NCBI GenBank assembly: GCA_028583405.1
Contig: CM053253.1
Coordinates: 62,001 to 126,000 of the forward strand
Direction: 5' to 3'
From: Pogonophryne albipinna
Lineage: Eukaryota; Chordata; Actinopteri; Perciformes; Artedidraconidae
DNA length: 64,000 nucleotides
Of this stretch, positions 34,486-45,712 are shown one piece after another. The position numbers were made by a program, and so were the translations under genes. The first letter of the stretch is position 1. Each line of letters begins with the position of its first letter. The notes below the pieces were generated by a model. The model was not told the origin of the DNA and searched no databases. It worked only from the letters and a program-made list of their open reading frames with translations.

Positions 34486-34743
34486 AATGTGAACCACAAA
34501 ACCAACATCAGCCGTTAGCTGTTAGCCCTCAGAGCTCACAGCTCCTCATATCTGTTCAGAAACTAGACAGAAGTTAAACAAGTACAAACCACAGACTGTA
34601 CATGTCATGGAGAATACAGTCGCTGGTTTATTTATGTCTGTATAGGGCGTTCTGAGCTGAATAAGGGTGTCAAATGAAGGCAAGACGCCCGCCTGGCGGA
34701 AACGCTGGAATTAGGAATATATTGTGATGAAGTGCACACTGAC

Positions 34744-34793
34744 CTGAGCTCCAGGGGTCTCTTTCTTCTCCTCCATGCTGCTCATCAGCTGTC
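34744..34793 (-). pseudogene. Zinc-finger gene exon 2, third copy (orphan exon)
   Basis: Identical to exon 2 of the left and right genes, with both splice sites. No exon 1 (the copy breaks off at 35,285) and no finger exon lies downstream; to the left is only LINE sequence. It cannot make a finger protein, so I call it a pseudo-exon. Confidence 0.6.
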
Positions 34794-35285
34794 CTGATGA
34801 AGACCACAGAGCTGCTTCATTATTAATATAATACAAATATTTAGATATAATTCATCATAATCTGTGTAGCAACTTACATTCTAACTTACAGCTCACAGTT
34901 TGTTCACTTTTATTTCATTAAAATGACTTTATTCACATAGAAAGTGACATTAATGGATGTTTGAACCACGGTTATAACGCTATCCGTGTGTAACTATCAC
35001 TAAGTTAACACAGAAAGCAGACATTAGCTAGTGAGACTGTTTAATGTACTCCATGTATACAGTATTTTCTGTATATTGTGTATTCTTTAGATACTCTAGT
35101 GATATGTGTCCTGTGTGTATACTTGCTGCTAATGCTTCATTTCTATTATCTTATTGCATCTTTTAAATATGTTTAACTCGTGTAATGCCTGAAAACACTT
35201 CTGCTGTGACACATTCATTTCCCAGTTTAAGATAAATCATTATTTAAATAAAGTATATCTATTTATCTCATGAGCTAAACCGTCG
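34794..35285. repeat. Intron 1 part of the third copy
   Basis: Collinear with the left copy, but about 300 bp between the direct repeats is missing (single AATACAAATATTTAGATATA block here). It stops at GCTAAACCGTCGG, the right breakpoint of the third copy. Confidence 0.8.
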
Positions 35286-35591
35286 GGATATACACTGCTG
35301 CCCAGTGGCGGATTTAGGATAAGAGATCCGGGGCTTAGCCCAGGAGTTGTTGGGGGGGGGGGGGGGGGTGCAGGGGTACAGTGCTATTTTTTATAAGTGG
35401 GGGGTGGACCGAACATCCTTTAGGGGGGTCGTCGCCTCCCCTGGCACAAGCCCACCCTCCAATTGAGGCTCAGGGTCCAACTGAGCTGGGACCTGCTCTA
35501 GTTCCCCAAACTGCTCTGGCTCAGGCACTAGGCCTGGTATGACTGGAGTAGGCTGAGAGTCCCACCTAGCTACACGGGCAAGAGGCAACAA
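35286..35591. other. hAT-like terminus and G-rich run, no gene
   Basis: CAGTGGCGGATTTAGG at about 35,303 matches the end of a fish hAT family. A run of 17-18 G follows near 35,350. The frame at 35,391-35,600 (minus) is proline/glutamate rich without known domain. Confidence 0.45.
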
Positions 35592-38384
35592 GAATTTCAT
35601 TTCATTTCAAACCTTTATTTATACAGATAAATCCCATTGAGATCATTGATCTCTTTTCCAAGGGAGACCTGCTCAAGTAGTTCCACATGAAACATAAACA
35701 CATAAATAGAACAACAAAAGGACATCATACAGCATCATTTACATAATCATCCACATAAACAGGTACCAATAGCTTCCGATTGACTAGCATCCAACCGAGC
35801 TTTAAAAACATTTAGTGGCACCAGATTGTTCAGTTTCCATTTAATTTGCAGACTATTCCAAGACAGAGGAGCTGCGCATCTAAAAGCTGTCTTCCCTAAG
35901 ACAGTCCTAGCAGTTGGCACATTTAATAAAACCACAGCATGCGATCTCAGGCAGTAGCCACTTACAATTCTCCGTGAGATCAGGGAGCAGATGTAGGATG
36001 GAAGTTTCCCTAACATGGCTTTGTATATAAAAATGTACCAGTGACTGAGCCTCCGTACAGTTAGTGAAAGCAAACCAGCCCTTGCATACAGGGTACAGTG
36101 ATGGGTTAATGCTTTACAGTTTGTCACAAATCTTAGTGCGCTGTGATACGCAGCATCTAACTTGACCAGGCAATAGGCAGGTGCATTCATATACATCAGA
36201 TCACCATAGTCCAGCACAGGTCAAAAGGTCACAGAGCCTTTTCTTGGCCTCAAGCGAGAAACAGGACTTGTTCCTGTAGAAGAAACCTAGCCTAACCCTC
36301 AGCTTTTTAAGCAGGTTATTGACATGAAGTTTAAAAGAGAGACAATCATCAAGCCAGGTACCCAGGTATTTGTAACAGGTAACCACTTCAAGTTTTATTC
36401 CTGGCGTAGTTATAATATCTAAAACAGGCTCTGGTGTCTTTTTAGCTTTAGAAAAGAGCATTACCTTGGTTTTCTCAACATTTAAAAGAAGCTTTAGTTC
36501 AGAGAGCTGAGTCTGAATAATGTTAAAAACAGCCTGTAATTTAACACCAGCCTCCTGAATGGAGGGACCTGCACAGGACATCACGGTATCATCCGCATAC
36601 AAATGTAAAGTAGCTTCATCCACATTTTCACCTAAACTGTTGATGTAGATGGAGAATAAAAGTGGACCTGAAACAGAACCTTGAGGAACACCATTAGTGA
36701 TGTTTAACCACTCAGAAGACAGCCCATCAAAGTGAACACATTGGGACCTTTCAGAGAGGTACTTTACAAACCACCCACTGCATGGCTGGATATGCCTGTA
36801 CTGAGTAGTAACTTAGATAATAAGCCTCTGCTTATTATCTAAGATACTCTCCACATCATTCACCACTTTCATTGTGGCAGTGATGGTGCTGTGTTGCTTT
36901 CTGAAGCCTGACTGGTGTTTAGACAGGATGTCATTTGTACATAAAAACACCTTTACCTGTTCACTCACTAGGCGTTCAAGAACCTTAGCCAGAACTGACA
37001 ATTTAGAGATTGGCCTATAGTTATTTAATAAGGTGGCCTCCCCTCCTTTTAGCAAAGGCAGGAAATACGCTGACTTCCATACTTTTGGAATTGTGTTAGT
37101 GCTGAGGGAGAGGTTAAAAAGAGTAGTGAGAGGTGGAGCAATAAAATCTGCAGCTATCTTTAAAAAGAAAGGTTCTACGTTGTCCGGACCAGCCGGTTTC
37201 TTAGGATCTAACTTGGTTAAAGCTTCACGAACAACATCAACAGTAAAAGGAGTAAAACTAAAAGGGTTTTCCAACACACGTTTTTCAGAGTCACGGACTG
37301 TAGTGTTCACAGAAGCAGAGTTAGTGACAGAATCAAATAGAGAACCACAGGACACAAAATGCTCATTAAAGCAATTTAGCATAGTAGCCCTGTCCGATAT
37401 AGAGCCAGATGCTGTGGTAAGGCACGGAGGTAGCTCATTATGGATATCGCCGGTGGATAACGATTTAATGGCTTTCCAACATTTTCCAGGATTATTCAGA
37501 TTCTTTGTGGTTACTGACAGATAGTACTTTGATTTAGCACTTTTGATTTGCGATGTGAAGCTATTCCTTAGCTGCCTAAAACGCAGCCATTCTACCTCTG
37601 AGCCTGATCTCCTAGCCTTTGCCCAGGCCTTGTTTCTCTCATGAAGGAGACTGGACAGATTAGCAGAAAACCAAGGATTGTCTCGTCCCTTCACTCTGAA
37701 TGTACGCAGGGGTGCATGTCTATCAATGATCTCCATAAAACCAAGATAAAAATAAGACCATGCGGTTTCTACATCAGCACACAGATCGATTTTACCCCAA
37801 TCAAACCCAAACAGATCATGAACAAAACCCTGCTCCACAAAATGTTTTATGTCTCTCTTAATGATAATACGAGGTTTAACCTTTTGGACCTTAGTGTCCC
37901 TAATTGTGGCTACAACACAGTGATCACTCAGATCATTTGCAAATACTCCCACAGATGAATATTTATGGGGAACATTAGTTAGAATGAGATCAATTAGGGA
38001 GGATTTATTAGGGGACTTAATATTAGGGCGAGTAGGACTGTCAACAATCTGAGTAACATTTAAAGAGATACAAAGGTTTTTAAAATCCTCTGACAATGCA
38101 GTTAACCAGTCCCAGTTAAAATCTCCAAGTAGCACTATTTCCTTGTAGTCTAGTTGTGATAAAAGATAGTGAAATGCTAGTGAAGACAAGGAGTCTTTGA
38201 CAGCTGAGGGGGGTCTGTAACAACTCACTACCATGACCTGTTGACCCTTTGCCACTTCTATATTTATGGCTAAAAATTCAAATTGCTTACTGATCGATTT
38301 GGAAACTAATGTGGATACACTGAACTTATTCATAACATAAATGGCAACGCCACCACCTTTATTAGGCCGGTCGGTACGATCCAC
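35592..38384 (-). pseudogene. CR1/Jockey-group LINE ORF2, long but broken
   Basis: Minus-strand ORF2 in three pieces. 36,813-38,384 (523 codons): endonuclease with GGGVAIYVMNKF, VSCYRPPS, LLGDFNWDW and LSDHCVVA, then the linker NPWFSANLSSLLHERNK and RT start NNYRPISKLSVLAKVLERL, FRKQHSTITATM. It stops at DNKQRLII. A gap with loss of the FxDLSKAFDT motif follows. Then GVPQGSVSGPLLFSIYIN and LYADDTVMS (36,201-36,700) and the C-terminal region (35,747-36,217). The 3' end is CAAACCTTTATTTATACAG complement with a GAAAT-repeat tail at 35,592. The catalytic first Asp is deleted, so it is inactive. Confidence 0.8.
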
Positions 38385-39515
38385 CTTCGTTGGATGAGGT
38401 CACAGAGGTAGGGGGGGGCAAGGTTGTTGAGGGCTTTGAAAGTGAAAAGTAATATTTTAAAGTCAATGCCGTGTTTGATGGGGAGCCAGTGGAGGTCATG
38501 GAGGATAGGGGGGATGTGGTCGGAGCGTCGGGTGGAGGTGAGCAAGCGGGCAGCTGAGTTTTGGACATATTGAAGTTTTTTTAGTGTGAATGCAGGTGAT
38601 CCAAAAAGTATGCTGTTGCAGTAATCCAGTCGGGATGTTATGAAGGCATGGATCAGAGTTTCAGCAGCGGTCGATGAGAGGGAGGGTCTGATGCGGGCGA
38701 TGTTCTTTAAATGGAAGAATGCGTTTTTTGTGACCTGGTTGACGTGAGGGAGGAAAGTGAGGGTGGGGTCGAGGATGATGCCAAGGTTACGGATGTGAGT
38801 GGAGGGGTTGACAATGGATCCATCGATGGTAAGAGAAACATTTTGGGTTGAGCGGGTAAGTGAGTTTGGGCCAATGATCATAAGTTCCGATTTGTCACAG
38901 TTAAGTTTTAGAAAATTGTTTTGCATCCAAATTTTTATGTCAGTGAGGCAGGTGCTGAGCTGGGAGTGTGTGGTTGGAGAAATTGATTTTGTTGAGAGGT
39001 AGAGCTGCGTGTCATCAGCATAACAGTGGAACTGGAGTTGACGGAGGATTTGTCCAATTGGGAGGATGTAGATGATGAACAGAAGGGGACCAAGTACAGA
39101 ACCCTGAGGGACGCCATGATTGACGAGGGCTGTGGGGGATTTGGAGTTGTTAATGGAAATGAATTGATGTCTGTCAGAGAGATAGGATTTAAACCAGGAG
39201 AGGGCAGTACCGGTAATGCCAATGGAAGACTGGAGGCGGTTGATGAGGATGGAATGGTTAATCGTGTCAAATGCGGCTGTTAGGTCAAGGAGAATGAGAA
39301 TTGAGAGGGAACCAGAGTCAGCAGAGAGGAGAATGTCGTTGGTCACCTTGAGTAGGGCAGATTCTGTGCTGTGACGAGTACGGAAACCAGATTGAAAAGG
39401 TTCATGAAGGTTATTGCAGTCCAGATGAGATTTTAGTTGGGAGGCAACAGTTCGCTTTGACAGGAATGGGAGGTTAGAGATGGGCCGGTAGTTATTGAGA
39501 CCAGGTTGAAATGAA
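38385..39515 (-). pseudogene. L2-type LINE RT fragment
   Basis: RT of the same type as the nested gypsy LINE: NNYRPISNLPFLSK, FQSGFRTRHSTESALL, LILLDLTAAFDTINH, HGVPQGSVLGPLLFIIYIL, CYADDTQLYLS and C-terminal SRLDYCNSILFGSPA, ending at APPYLCDLIQ. The reading frame is nearly intact for about 370 codons. Both ends are truncated: on the 3' side the LINE above abuts, on the 5' side unrelated sequence starts at about 39,515. All catalytic Asp residues are present. Confidence 0.85.
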
Positions 39516-40690
39516 TGAACAACAATCACAAAGAGGCCGCGATGCCAAAAGGGTCCGGGGGAATATCTCACACAATTTATCTAAACACACACAGAGATCC
39601 CAAAGATGATTCCAGCCCACAGATATACACAACATGGCGAAAACAACCTCAAGACATGTAAACAACCACAACATGAGATGAACACGCACTTTAAAGATCT
39701 GTTGAACGAGCAAAGAATCATCAATGCCTTAAAAAAGATGCAACAGGATTAGAAAGAGATGCACAACAACCAAAGAGAGGAAAATGACCCCAAAATAAAT
39801 GAAAACACAGAACGATGACATTAAAGGTTGAAAAAAGATCACAAACAACCACAAAAAAACATCAACTGCAGGGACGCCGGAAGTCAGTCAGAGTTGGGGG
39901 TGGGGGGTGCGGGGTGGGGGGTGCGAGGTGCCTCGCAGCGGCGAAACTGTGGCGCTTACACTGCGTTTGCGCTTCAGATGAGGCTCCCTCCGCAAAACGA
40001 TGCCCCACGCAGTCTGCGTGATCTGCGTGGAGGGAGGGTCCGGTATAATAACGTCAAACTAAATGCAGTCATTTGTTCTTTAGCAACAGCTTGTGAGAGC
40101 AGCGCATTCATCGGTGTTCATTTTAATGCTGCCAGTTTGTTGACGGCCTGTGTGTTGATGGGACTTCTCATGCTCCCTAAATGTTTCCTCTGCCTTTCGC
40201 CAGTTCTTAAACCGTGCTTTCACAAAACTCCCATCCCTGATCTTGCGCTGACGAGCTTCTTTTCTATAGCAGAGCAACAGAAGAAGCACACTGCATTATC
40301 ACTTTCTCTTATAGTGAAGCTTTTGAGAGACTGCTTACACTAAAATGCTAACTCAAACATAGTAACTCAAAATAAAACTTTTGTATTGCTTTGATTAGTG
40401 AACTTTTTGGCGTTGCAGTTACAACTCTCCGCCAACAGATGGGGGTGCTGCAGCCCCCTCAGCACCCCCCTTCCCACGTCCATGATCAAATGACTAAAGA
40501 AACATCAGAGAGAAGCTGAATTACTGCAAGGAGAGGAGGAAGTACTAAAACATACACAAAACAACCACTTAGAAAGCAAAAGGACTTAAAGGGGATCAAA
40601 ACAGACTTAAAACGATCACATAAATACAGAAAAAGTGTTAAAAAATATGCAAAAAGACTGAAAGTAGATTTGGTGACACAAACAAAGACA
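39516..40690. other. Purine-rich repeat sequence with a candidate MITE
   Basis: AAACAACCACAAAAAAACA-like sequence (39,560-39,875 and 40,487-40,690) is interrupted by about 39,876-40,487. The ends of that interruption are GGACGCCGGAAG and the complement of GGACGTGGGAAG, suggesting a MITE of about 610 bp. The overlapping frames (39,815-40,343) have no known domain. Confidence 0.4.
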
Positions 40691-41326
40691 CCCCCCCCTC
40701 GCTTGGACCTTAAAACAGGAACTTAATCTTTAAATTCACACAATTCAAGTTTTATGTCTCTCCAACTCCATCTTAGTGCCAAAGTCTGTTCACTCCCAGA
40801 AACGTTTATCACTTCTCAGGAAAGAAGAGTAATGATGAGAAGGAAACAGACATTGTGTCAGAGTGGAACATGTTCATGTTGCTGAGCAACAGACAGGAAA
40901 CAGGGGGCGGGTCTCAGACTCTGGACCTTCACACTCACATGTGTTAATATTTAATCCACTACAATAGACTAGTTGCACGGGATGACGTATTTCCATTTCC
41001 GGTTCATTGAGCGTGCGCTTGTAAACTTCCGGTCTACGGTAGAGCGGTAGAGGGGGTGGTGGCAACACTGGACTGTGACTGGACGAGAGATGGCAGAGGG
41101 AAGTGACGAGGCAGGAAGTTAAGTTGAAGGAGGACACTCTGATAGTGAGTAAAAGAGAGTTTGTACTGTTTATGGCAGAGATTATCAACTGTTCAGCGCA
41201 GACTACAAGCCGGAATGAAAGAATCTAAATAATTGTCAAATCAGCTGAAAAGTACCTTGATGTGAAAGGGATGCACTGGGGAAACGTGAAAGATATCCTA
41301 AATGATGACGTCCAACAACCTCAGAC
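40691..41326. other. Sequence upstream of the I-clade LINE ORF
   Basis: No gene recognised. The last 150 bp before 41,327 may be the LINE's own 5' region. An ACTTCCGG/ATTTCCGG pair lies near 40,993-41,035. Confidence 0.45.
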
Positions 41327-42378
41327 ATGGACTGGATCATTCTGATGGTGGTAATTGTACTGCAGTGGAATGCTAGAAGTTTAATTGCAAATGGACAAGA
41401 GTTAAAAAAATATATTGACAACCTGGGAGAGAAACCTAAAGTTCTTTGTATTCAGGAAACATGGCTGAAACCACAACTGGATTTTATTGTGAAGGGATAT
41501 ACTGCAGCTAGACGAGATAGGGACTCTGGCAGAGGGGGAGGAGTTGCAACATTCATACAGAGTGGGATAAGTTACAAAGTTATGCATGTAAGTACAGATC
41601 ATGAAGCAATAGTTATAAGGGTATGGAATGATAGAGGACCTATAGATATAGTCAATTATTATAATGTGGGAAATTAGATCAAAGTATATTAGAGGATGCT
41701 GGGGGTTCACTGCAAGACAAAGTAATATGGTGTGGGGATTTTAATTCACATAGCTCGCTATGGGGAAGCAGTAGCACAGATGCAAATGGTGCAGTAGTTG
41801 AGGAATTTATAGATGACCTCGGGCTAGTGTGCATTAACACCGGAGAAGGAACACGATATAATTGCACGAAGAATATAGAAACAGTACTCGATCTGACATT
41901 TGTATCTAGTGCTTTAGCAGGTATAAGTACATGGAATGTGGTAAAGCATACTACAGTGGGCAGCGATCATTATCCGGTAATGACTAAAGTTGGGACCAAC
42001 ATAAGGTTTGAAAAGGAAAAGAAAATTCCTAGATGGAAATTGGGAAAGGCTAATTGGGATGCCTTCCAAGTTGTAAGTACGAATAGATGTAAAACACTTC
42101 AAGAGGAAAATTATGATATAAATAAATTCAATGATGAGCTGGTTAAGGTTATCATTCATTCAGCTAAAGAAACAATTCCGGAAAGTGCAGGAGTTAGGCG
42201 CACCAAGAGTGTACCCTGGTGGAATGGTGAATGTAGTAAATCCATTAAAGACAGGAATAAAGCATTCAGGCAACTCAAACAACTCCATTCTCAGGAAGCT
42301 TTGAATCAGGATAAAAGGGCCCAGGCTATAGTGAGGAGAACAATAAGAACGCACTTTTTGGAGGCAACATTGCAATAG
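41327..42378 (+). pseudogene. I-clade LINE endonuclease
   Basis: Two frames: 41,327-41,677 with LQWNARSLIANGQELKK, CIQETWLKP (catalytic E) and RGGGVATFIQSG; then, after a frameshift near 41,670, WCGDFNSHSSLWGSS (catalytic D, N; 41,730-41,780) and 41,827-42,378 with LDLTFVSSALA, VGSDHYPVMTK (SDH) and PWWNGECSKSIKDRNKA. Confidence 0.8.
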
Positions 42379-42415
42379 TATTGGAAGAGAAGTACAGCTT
42401 GCAGATGTTTGGGGC

Positions 42416-43540
42416 ATGATTAGGAGAATGGGGGGAATTCGAAGGAATTATGAGTTGCCAGTTTTGAGCAGAGGGGACAAAATGGCTGTCACAAACGTAG
42501 GAAAGGCGGAACTTCTAGCTCAAACATTTAGGAAAGTTCATAGTTCAGATAACCTGACAGAGGAAGCCAGGCAGTGCAGAAATAATACACTAATGGAAAA
42601 CCCGAGAATATTGGATAGAGTAGAAGCGTTAGGAGATCAGTTGGACCTGCATTTTAGTATGTTTGAGTTGAGAAGAGCAATTATTAGTGCTCGCCAAACC
42701 ACTCCTGGGAAAGATGGTGTTTGTTACAAAATGCTGGAACACATGACAGATAACTCTCTAGTCATTGTGTTAAGGTTGTTTAATAGGGTGTGGGATTCTG
42801 GCCAACTTCCTTCAGAGTGGAAACAAGCGATAATAGTGCCCATCCTGAAGCCAGGGAAAGACCCTTCAGATCCATCTAGCTTCAGGCCTATTGCCCTGAC
42901 ATCTCATTTATGCAAAATCATGGAGAGAATGGTTCCAGAAAGGTTAACATATATCTTAGAAAGTAAAGCTCTGTTGTCCCCATATCAAAGTGGGTTCCAG
43001 AGGGGTCGGAATACAATGGATTCTATATTGTGCTTAGAATCAGACATCAGGAAAGCACAGACCAACAAGGAAGTAGTGATTGAAGTCTTCTTTGATATTG
43101 AAAAGGCTTATGACATGCTCTGGAAGGAAGGACTACTAATCAAGTTCAAATAATTGGGAATTGGTGGTAAAGCATATAATTGGGTTATGAATGTTTTACT
43201 GGACAGGAAAATACAAGTAAGAGTAGGTGCAGAATATTCAAGTGTTTATGCTGTGGAAAATGGTACTCCGCAAGGTAGTGTGTGTAGTCCGTTGCTGTTC
43301 AATATAATGATGCATGACATTTTTAATCAAGTTCATCCAAGTGTGGGGAAATCTTTGGAAGCAGATGATGGGGCTTTGTGGGCAAAAGGGCGCAATGTAG
43401 CACATGTTGGAAAGAAAATACAAGCTGCAATAGTTGAAGTGGAGAAATGGACAAATAAATGGGGATTCAAACTGTCAGTAGCTAAAAGACGCAGGTCATT
43501 TGTTTTACAAAACGGCATAACATTGCTCCTATATCGTTAA
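42416..43540 (+). pseudogene. I-clade LINE reverse transcriptase
   Basis: TTPGKDGVCYKML, FRPIALTSHLCKIMERMV, YQSGFQRGRNTMDSI and VFFDIEKAYDML (catalytic D) up to a TAA at 43,151; then GIGGKAYNWVMNVL, GTPQGSVCSPLLFNIMMHD and EADDGALWAKG (catalytic DD, with E in place of the usual Y). The frame breaks again near 43,490. Confidence 0.8.
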
Positions 43541-43542
43541 CA

Positions 43543-45092
43543 TTGTATGAGCAACCTCTTGAACAGGTTAATACAATAAGATTTCTTGGTGTTTGGTTTG
43601 ACGGAAAGCTAACATGGAGCAATCATATAGGAAAAGTTCAAAATAAATGTAAAAAGGTCAACAATGTACTCCGGTGTTTGGCGGGGCAGGAGTGGGGAGC
43701 GAGTAGGTCATCACTTCTGAATATATATTGGGCACTCATGAGACCTGTATTCGATTATGGGTGTATAGCGTTCATGGCAGCAGCAGAATCAAACCTTAAA
43801 AAGCTGGATGTCCTACAAGCTCAGGCCCTGAGAATTTGTAGTGGAGCTTTTAAAACATCTCCAGTATCAGCAATACAGGTGGAAATGGGAGAAATGCCTT
43901 TAAGGATAAGAAGAGTGAAGTTAATGTTGGCATTCTGGGTAAACCTTCAGGGGCACAGTGATAGTTATCCTGCGAAAAGTATTTTGAAAGACTGCTGGGA
44001 GCACAATGAGTCACATTTAACAAGTGTTGGATGGATTGGCGATGTTAAAGCAGCAAGTATAGGTTTGAATCAAATACAGTATTGCCCCACAGCTCCAATC
44101 TCGTCCATTCCACCCTGGTTGTTCCCATTGCCAAGTGCAGACCTCAATATACAAGAGGAGTTAAAGGAAAAGAAAGAACTACCAGTATGGCGCATAGTCC
44201 AGAATCACTTTGCAAGATATCACTCAGACTCAACAATCATATTTACAGATGGCTCCAAAGATCCAGAGACAGGGCGTGCAGGGGCAGCAGTGTATATCCC
44301 AGTGAGTAATACACATATAAAGAAAAGGGTAACAGACCATGTGTCAGTATACCCCACAGAGTTGTTGGCATTGGTACTGTCATTGAAATGGATAGAGGAG
44401 AAAGAAATACATAACAGTGTAATTGCATCTGACAGCTTTTCAGCATTATCGAGTATACGATCAGGCAGATCTTCATCTAGAATGGACATAATAAATGAAA
44501 TATTTCTAATTTGATATCAAATGCAAATCAAAGGCATAGCAACTCGTTTCATCTGGGTTCCTGCTCATGTTGGTGTGGAGGGAAATGAACAGGTGGATAT
44601 TCTGGCCAAACAAACACTCAGAAGTATGAACATAGACATAGAAGTTCCACTCAGCAAAGCGGAGGTTCAAACATTCATTCAGAAATATGCACAAACAACA
44701 TGGCAAGATCATTGGGACCTTAGTGATACAGGAAGACATCTTTATAAAATTCAAAGGATGTGGGGGATGGAAGGAAGGTGGGGTTTAAAAGAAGGGAGGA
44801 AAATGTCATTTCTCGGATGAGAATAGGTCATACAGGTCTCAATCATACTTTAAGTATAATAGGAAAGCATCCAACCGGAAAGTGTATACACTGCAGCCAG
44901 CCAGAAACTGTTGAGCATGTTTTACTGCTTTGCAGGAAATATAGTACTCAGAGAAATGTGCTTTTCCAGACACTGAAGAAAGCACAATTCCATGACTTGT
45001 CGCTATCAGGGCTGTTAGGGAAAACATCAGGCAATATATATTGTGAGATTATTACGTTTCTAAGAGAAATTGATAAATTTAAAATAATCTAG
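43543..45092 (+). pseudogene. I-clade LINE RT C-terminus, RNase H and zinc knuckle
   Basis: FLGVWFDGKLTWSNHI and MRPVFDYGC belong to the C-terminal RT region. RNase H begins with IIFTDGSKDPETGRAG (about 44,238; Asp), then YPTELLAL (Glu) and VIASDSFSALS (Asp); WVPAHVGVEGNEQVD with the last His/Asp sits after a stop at 44,515. The end, 44,760-45,092, has RIGHTGLNHTL and CIHCSQPETVEHVLLLC, a CCHC-like knuckle typical for this clade. Confidence 0.8.
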
Positions 45093-45162
45093 AGTTTTGG
45101 TTCTTTGTTTTGTTTCTTTTGTTTCTTGTTTTCTGCATAGGCTCTTGTCCACACTCCAGTCC

Positions 45163-45302
45163 AGTTGGTGGCGGTAATGCACCTACAGGTTGGTTTGCCA
45201 ACCGCCAATAAACACGAAAGAAGAAGAAGAAGAAACCGAGAGAAGAAGAAGATGCACCTTTAAAGTTCTTTGCAATCCGCCAAAAACCGAGAGCAGAAGA
45301 AG
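45163..45302 (+). repeat. Two consecutive LINE 3' termini with GAA tails
   Basis: The first terminus runs to (GAA)n at 45,223-45,238. After GAAACCGAGAGAAGAAGAAG a second, shorter one follows: ATGCACCTTTAAAGTTC, CAATCCGCCAAAAACC, (GAA)n. It directly overlaps the exon 1 remnant. Confidence 0.65.
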
Positions 45303-45315
45303 GAGAAAAGAAGAG
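45280..45315 (+). pseudogene. Zinc-finger gene exon 1 remnant, right copy (no ATG)
   Basis: CCAAAAACCGAGAGCAGAAG to the donor AG|GTGAGT at 45,315/45,316 aligns with exon 1 of the left copy and leads into the same intron. Upstream of CCAAAAACC the sequence is LINE tail. In frame, the only upstream codons lead to a TAA at about 45,261, with no ATG in between. The right gene would have to start at an ATG in exon 2 or from a new upstream exon. Confidence 0.55.
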
Positions 45316-45489
45316 GTGAGTGGATTAAACACCTGCAGAGGTTTCATTAAGTGTATTTACACCTGTTAGCTTACAGTTAATCACGAATCAGAAGTTATCT
45401 TATTTAACACAACAGCTATAATCTTGGAAGAAAGAAACTCACAAAAAAACTTTAAAATGTGCGACAAAAATAATCTCAAACTATCTTTA

Positions 45490-45712
45490 AATAAAGGCTA
45501 ACAGCTACAGTCTAACAGCTACAGGCTAACAGCTACAGGCTAACAGCTACAGGCTAACAGCTACAGTCTAACAGCTACAGTCTAACAGCTACAGTCTAAC
45601 AGCTACAGTCTAACAGCTACAGTCTAACAGCTACAGTCTAACAGCTACAGTCTAACAGCTACAGTCTAACAGCTACAGTCTAACAGCTACAGTCTAACAG
45701 CTACAGTTATTA
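45490..45712 (+). repeat. 14-bp minisatellite in intron 1 (right copy)
   Basis: About 15-16 units of TAACAGCTACAGTC, nearly all identical except for a few AGGC units at the start. Complement of the array at 13,430-13,700. Confidence 0.9.

Larger units (their letters stand above)
41327..45240 (+). mobile_element. I-clade LINE with RNase H, near full length, degenerate
   Basis: Endonuclease, RT and RNase H follow in order on the plus strand, then a 3' end GTTGGTGGCGGTAATGCACC with an (GAA)n tail at about 45,223-45,238. A RNase H after RT is the mark of the I group (I/Nimb type). At least six frame breaks. Its tail abuts what remains of exon 1 of the right zinc-finger gene. The fragments at the window's left edge and at 58.5-61.0 kb belong to this family. 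Confidence 0.85.

Noticed and set aside
39815..40343. Overlapping frames with basic start
   Set aside because: Located in a candidate MITE and simple repeat; no domain and two frames equally open.
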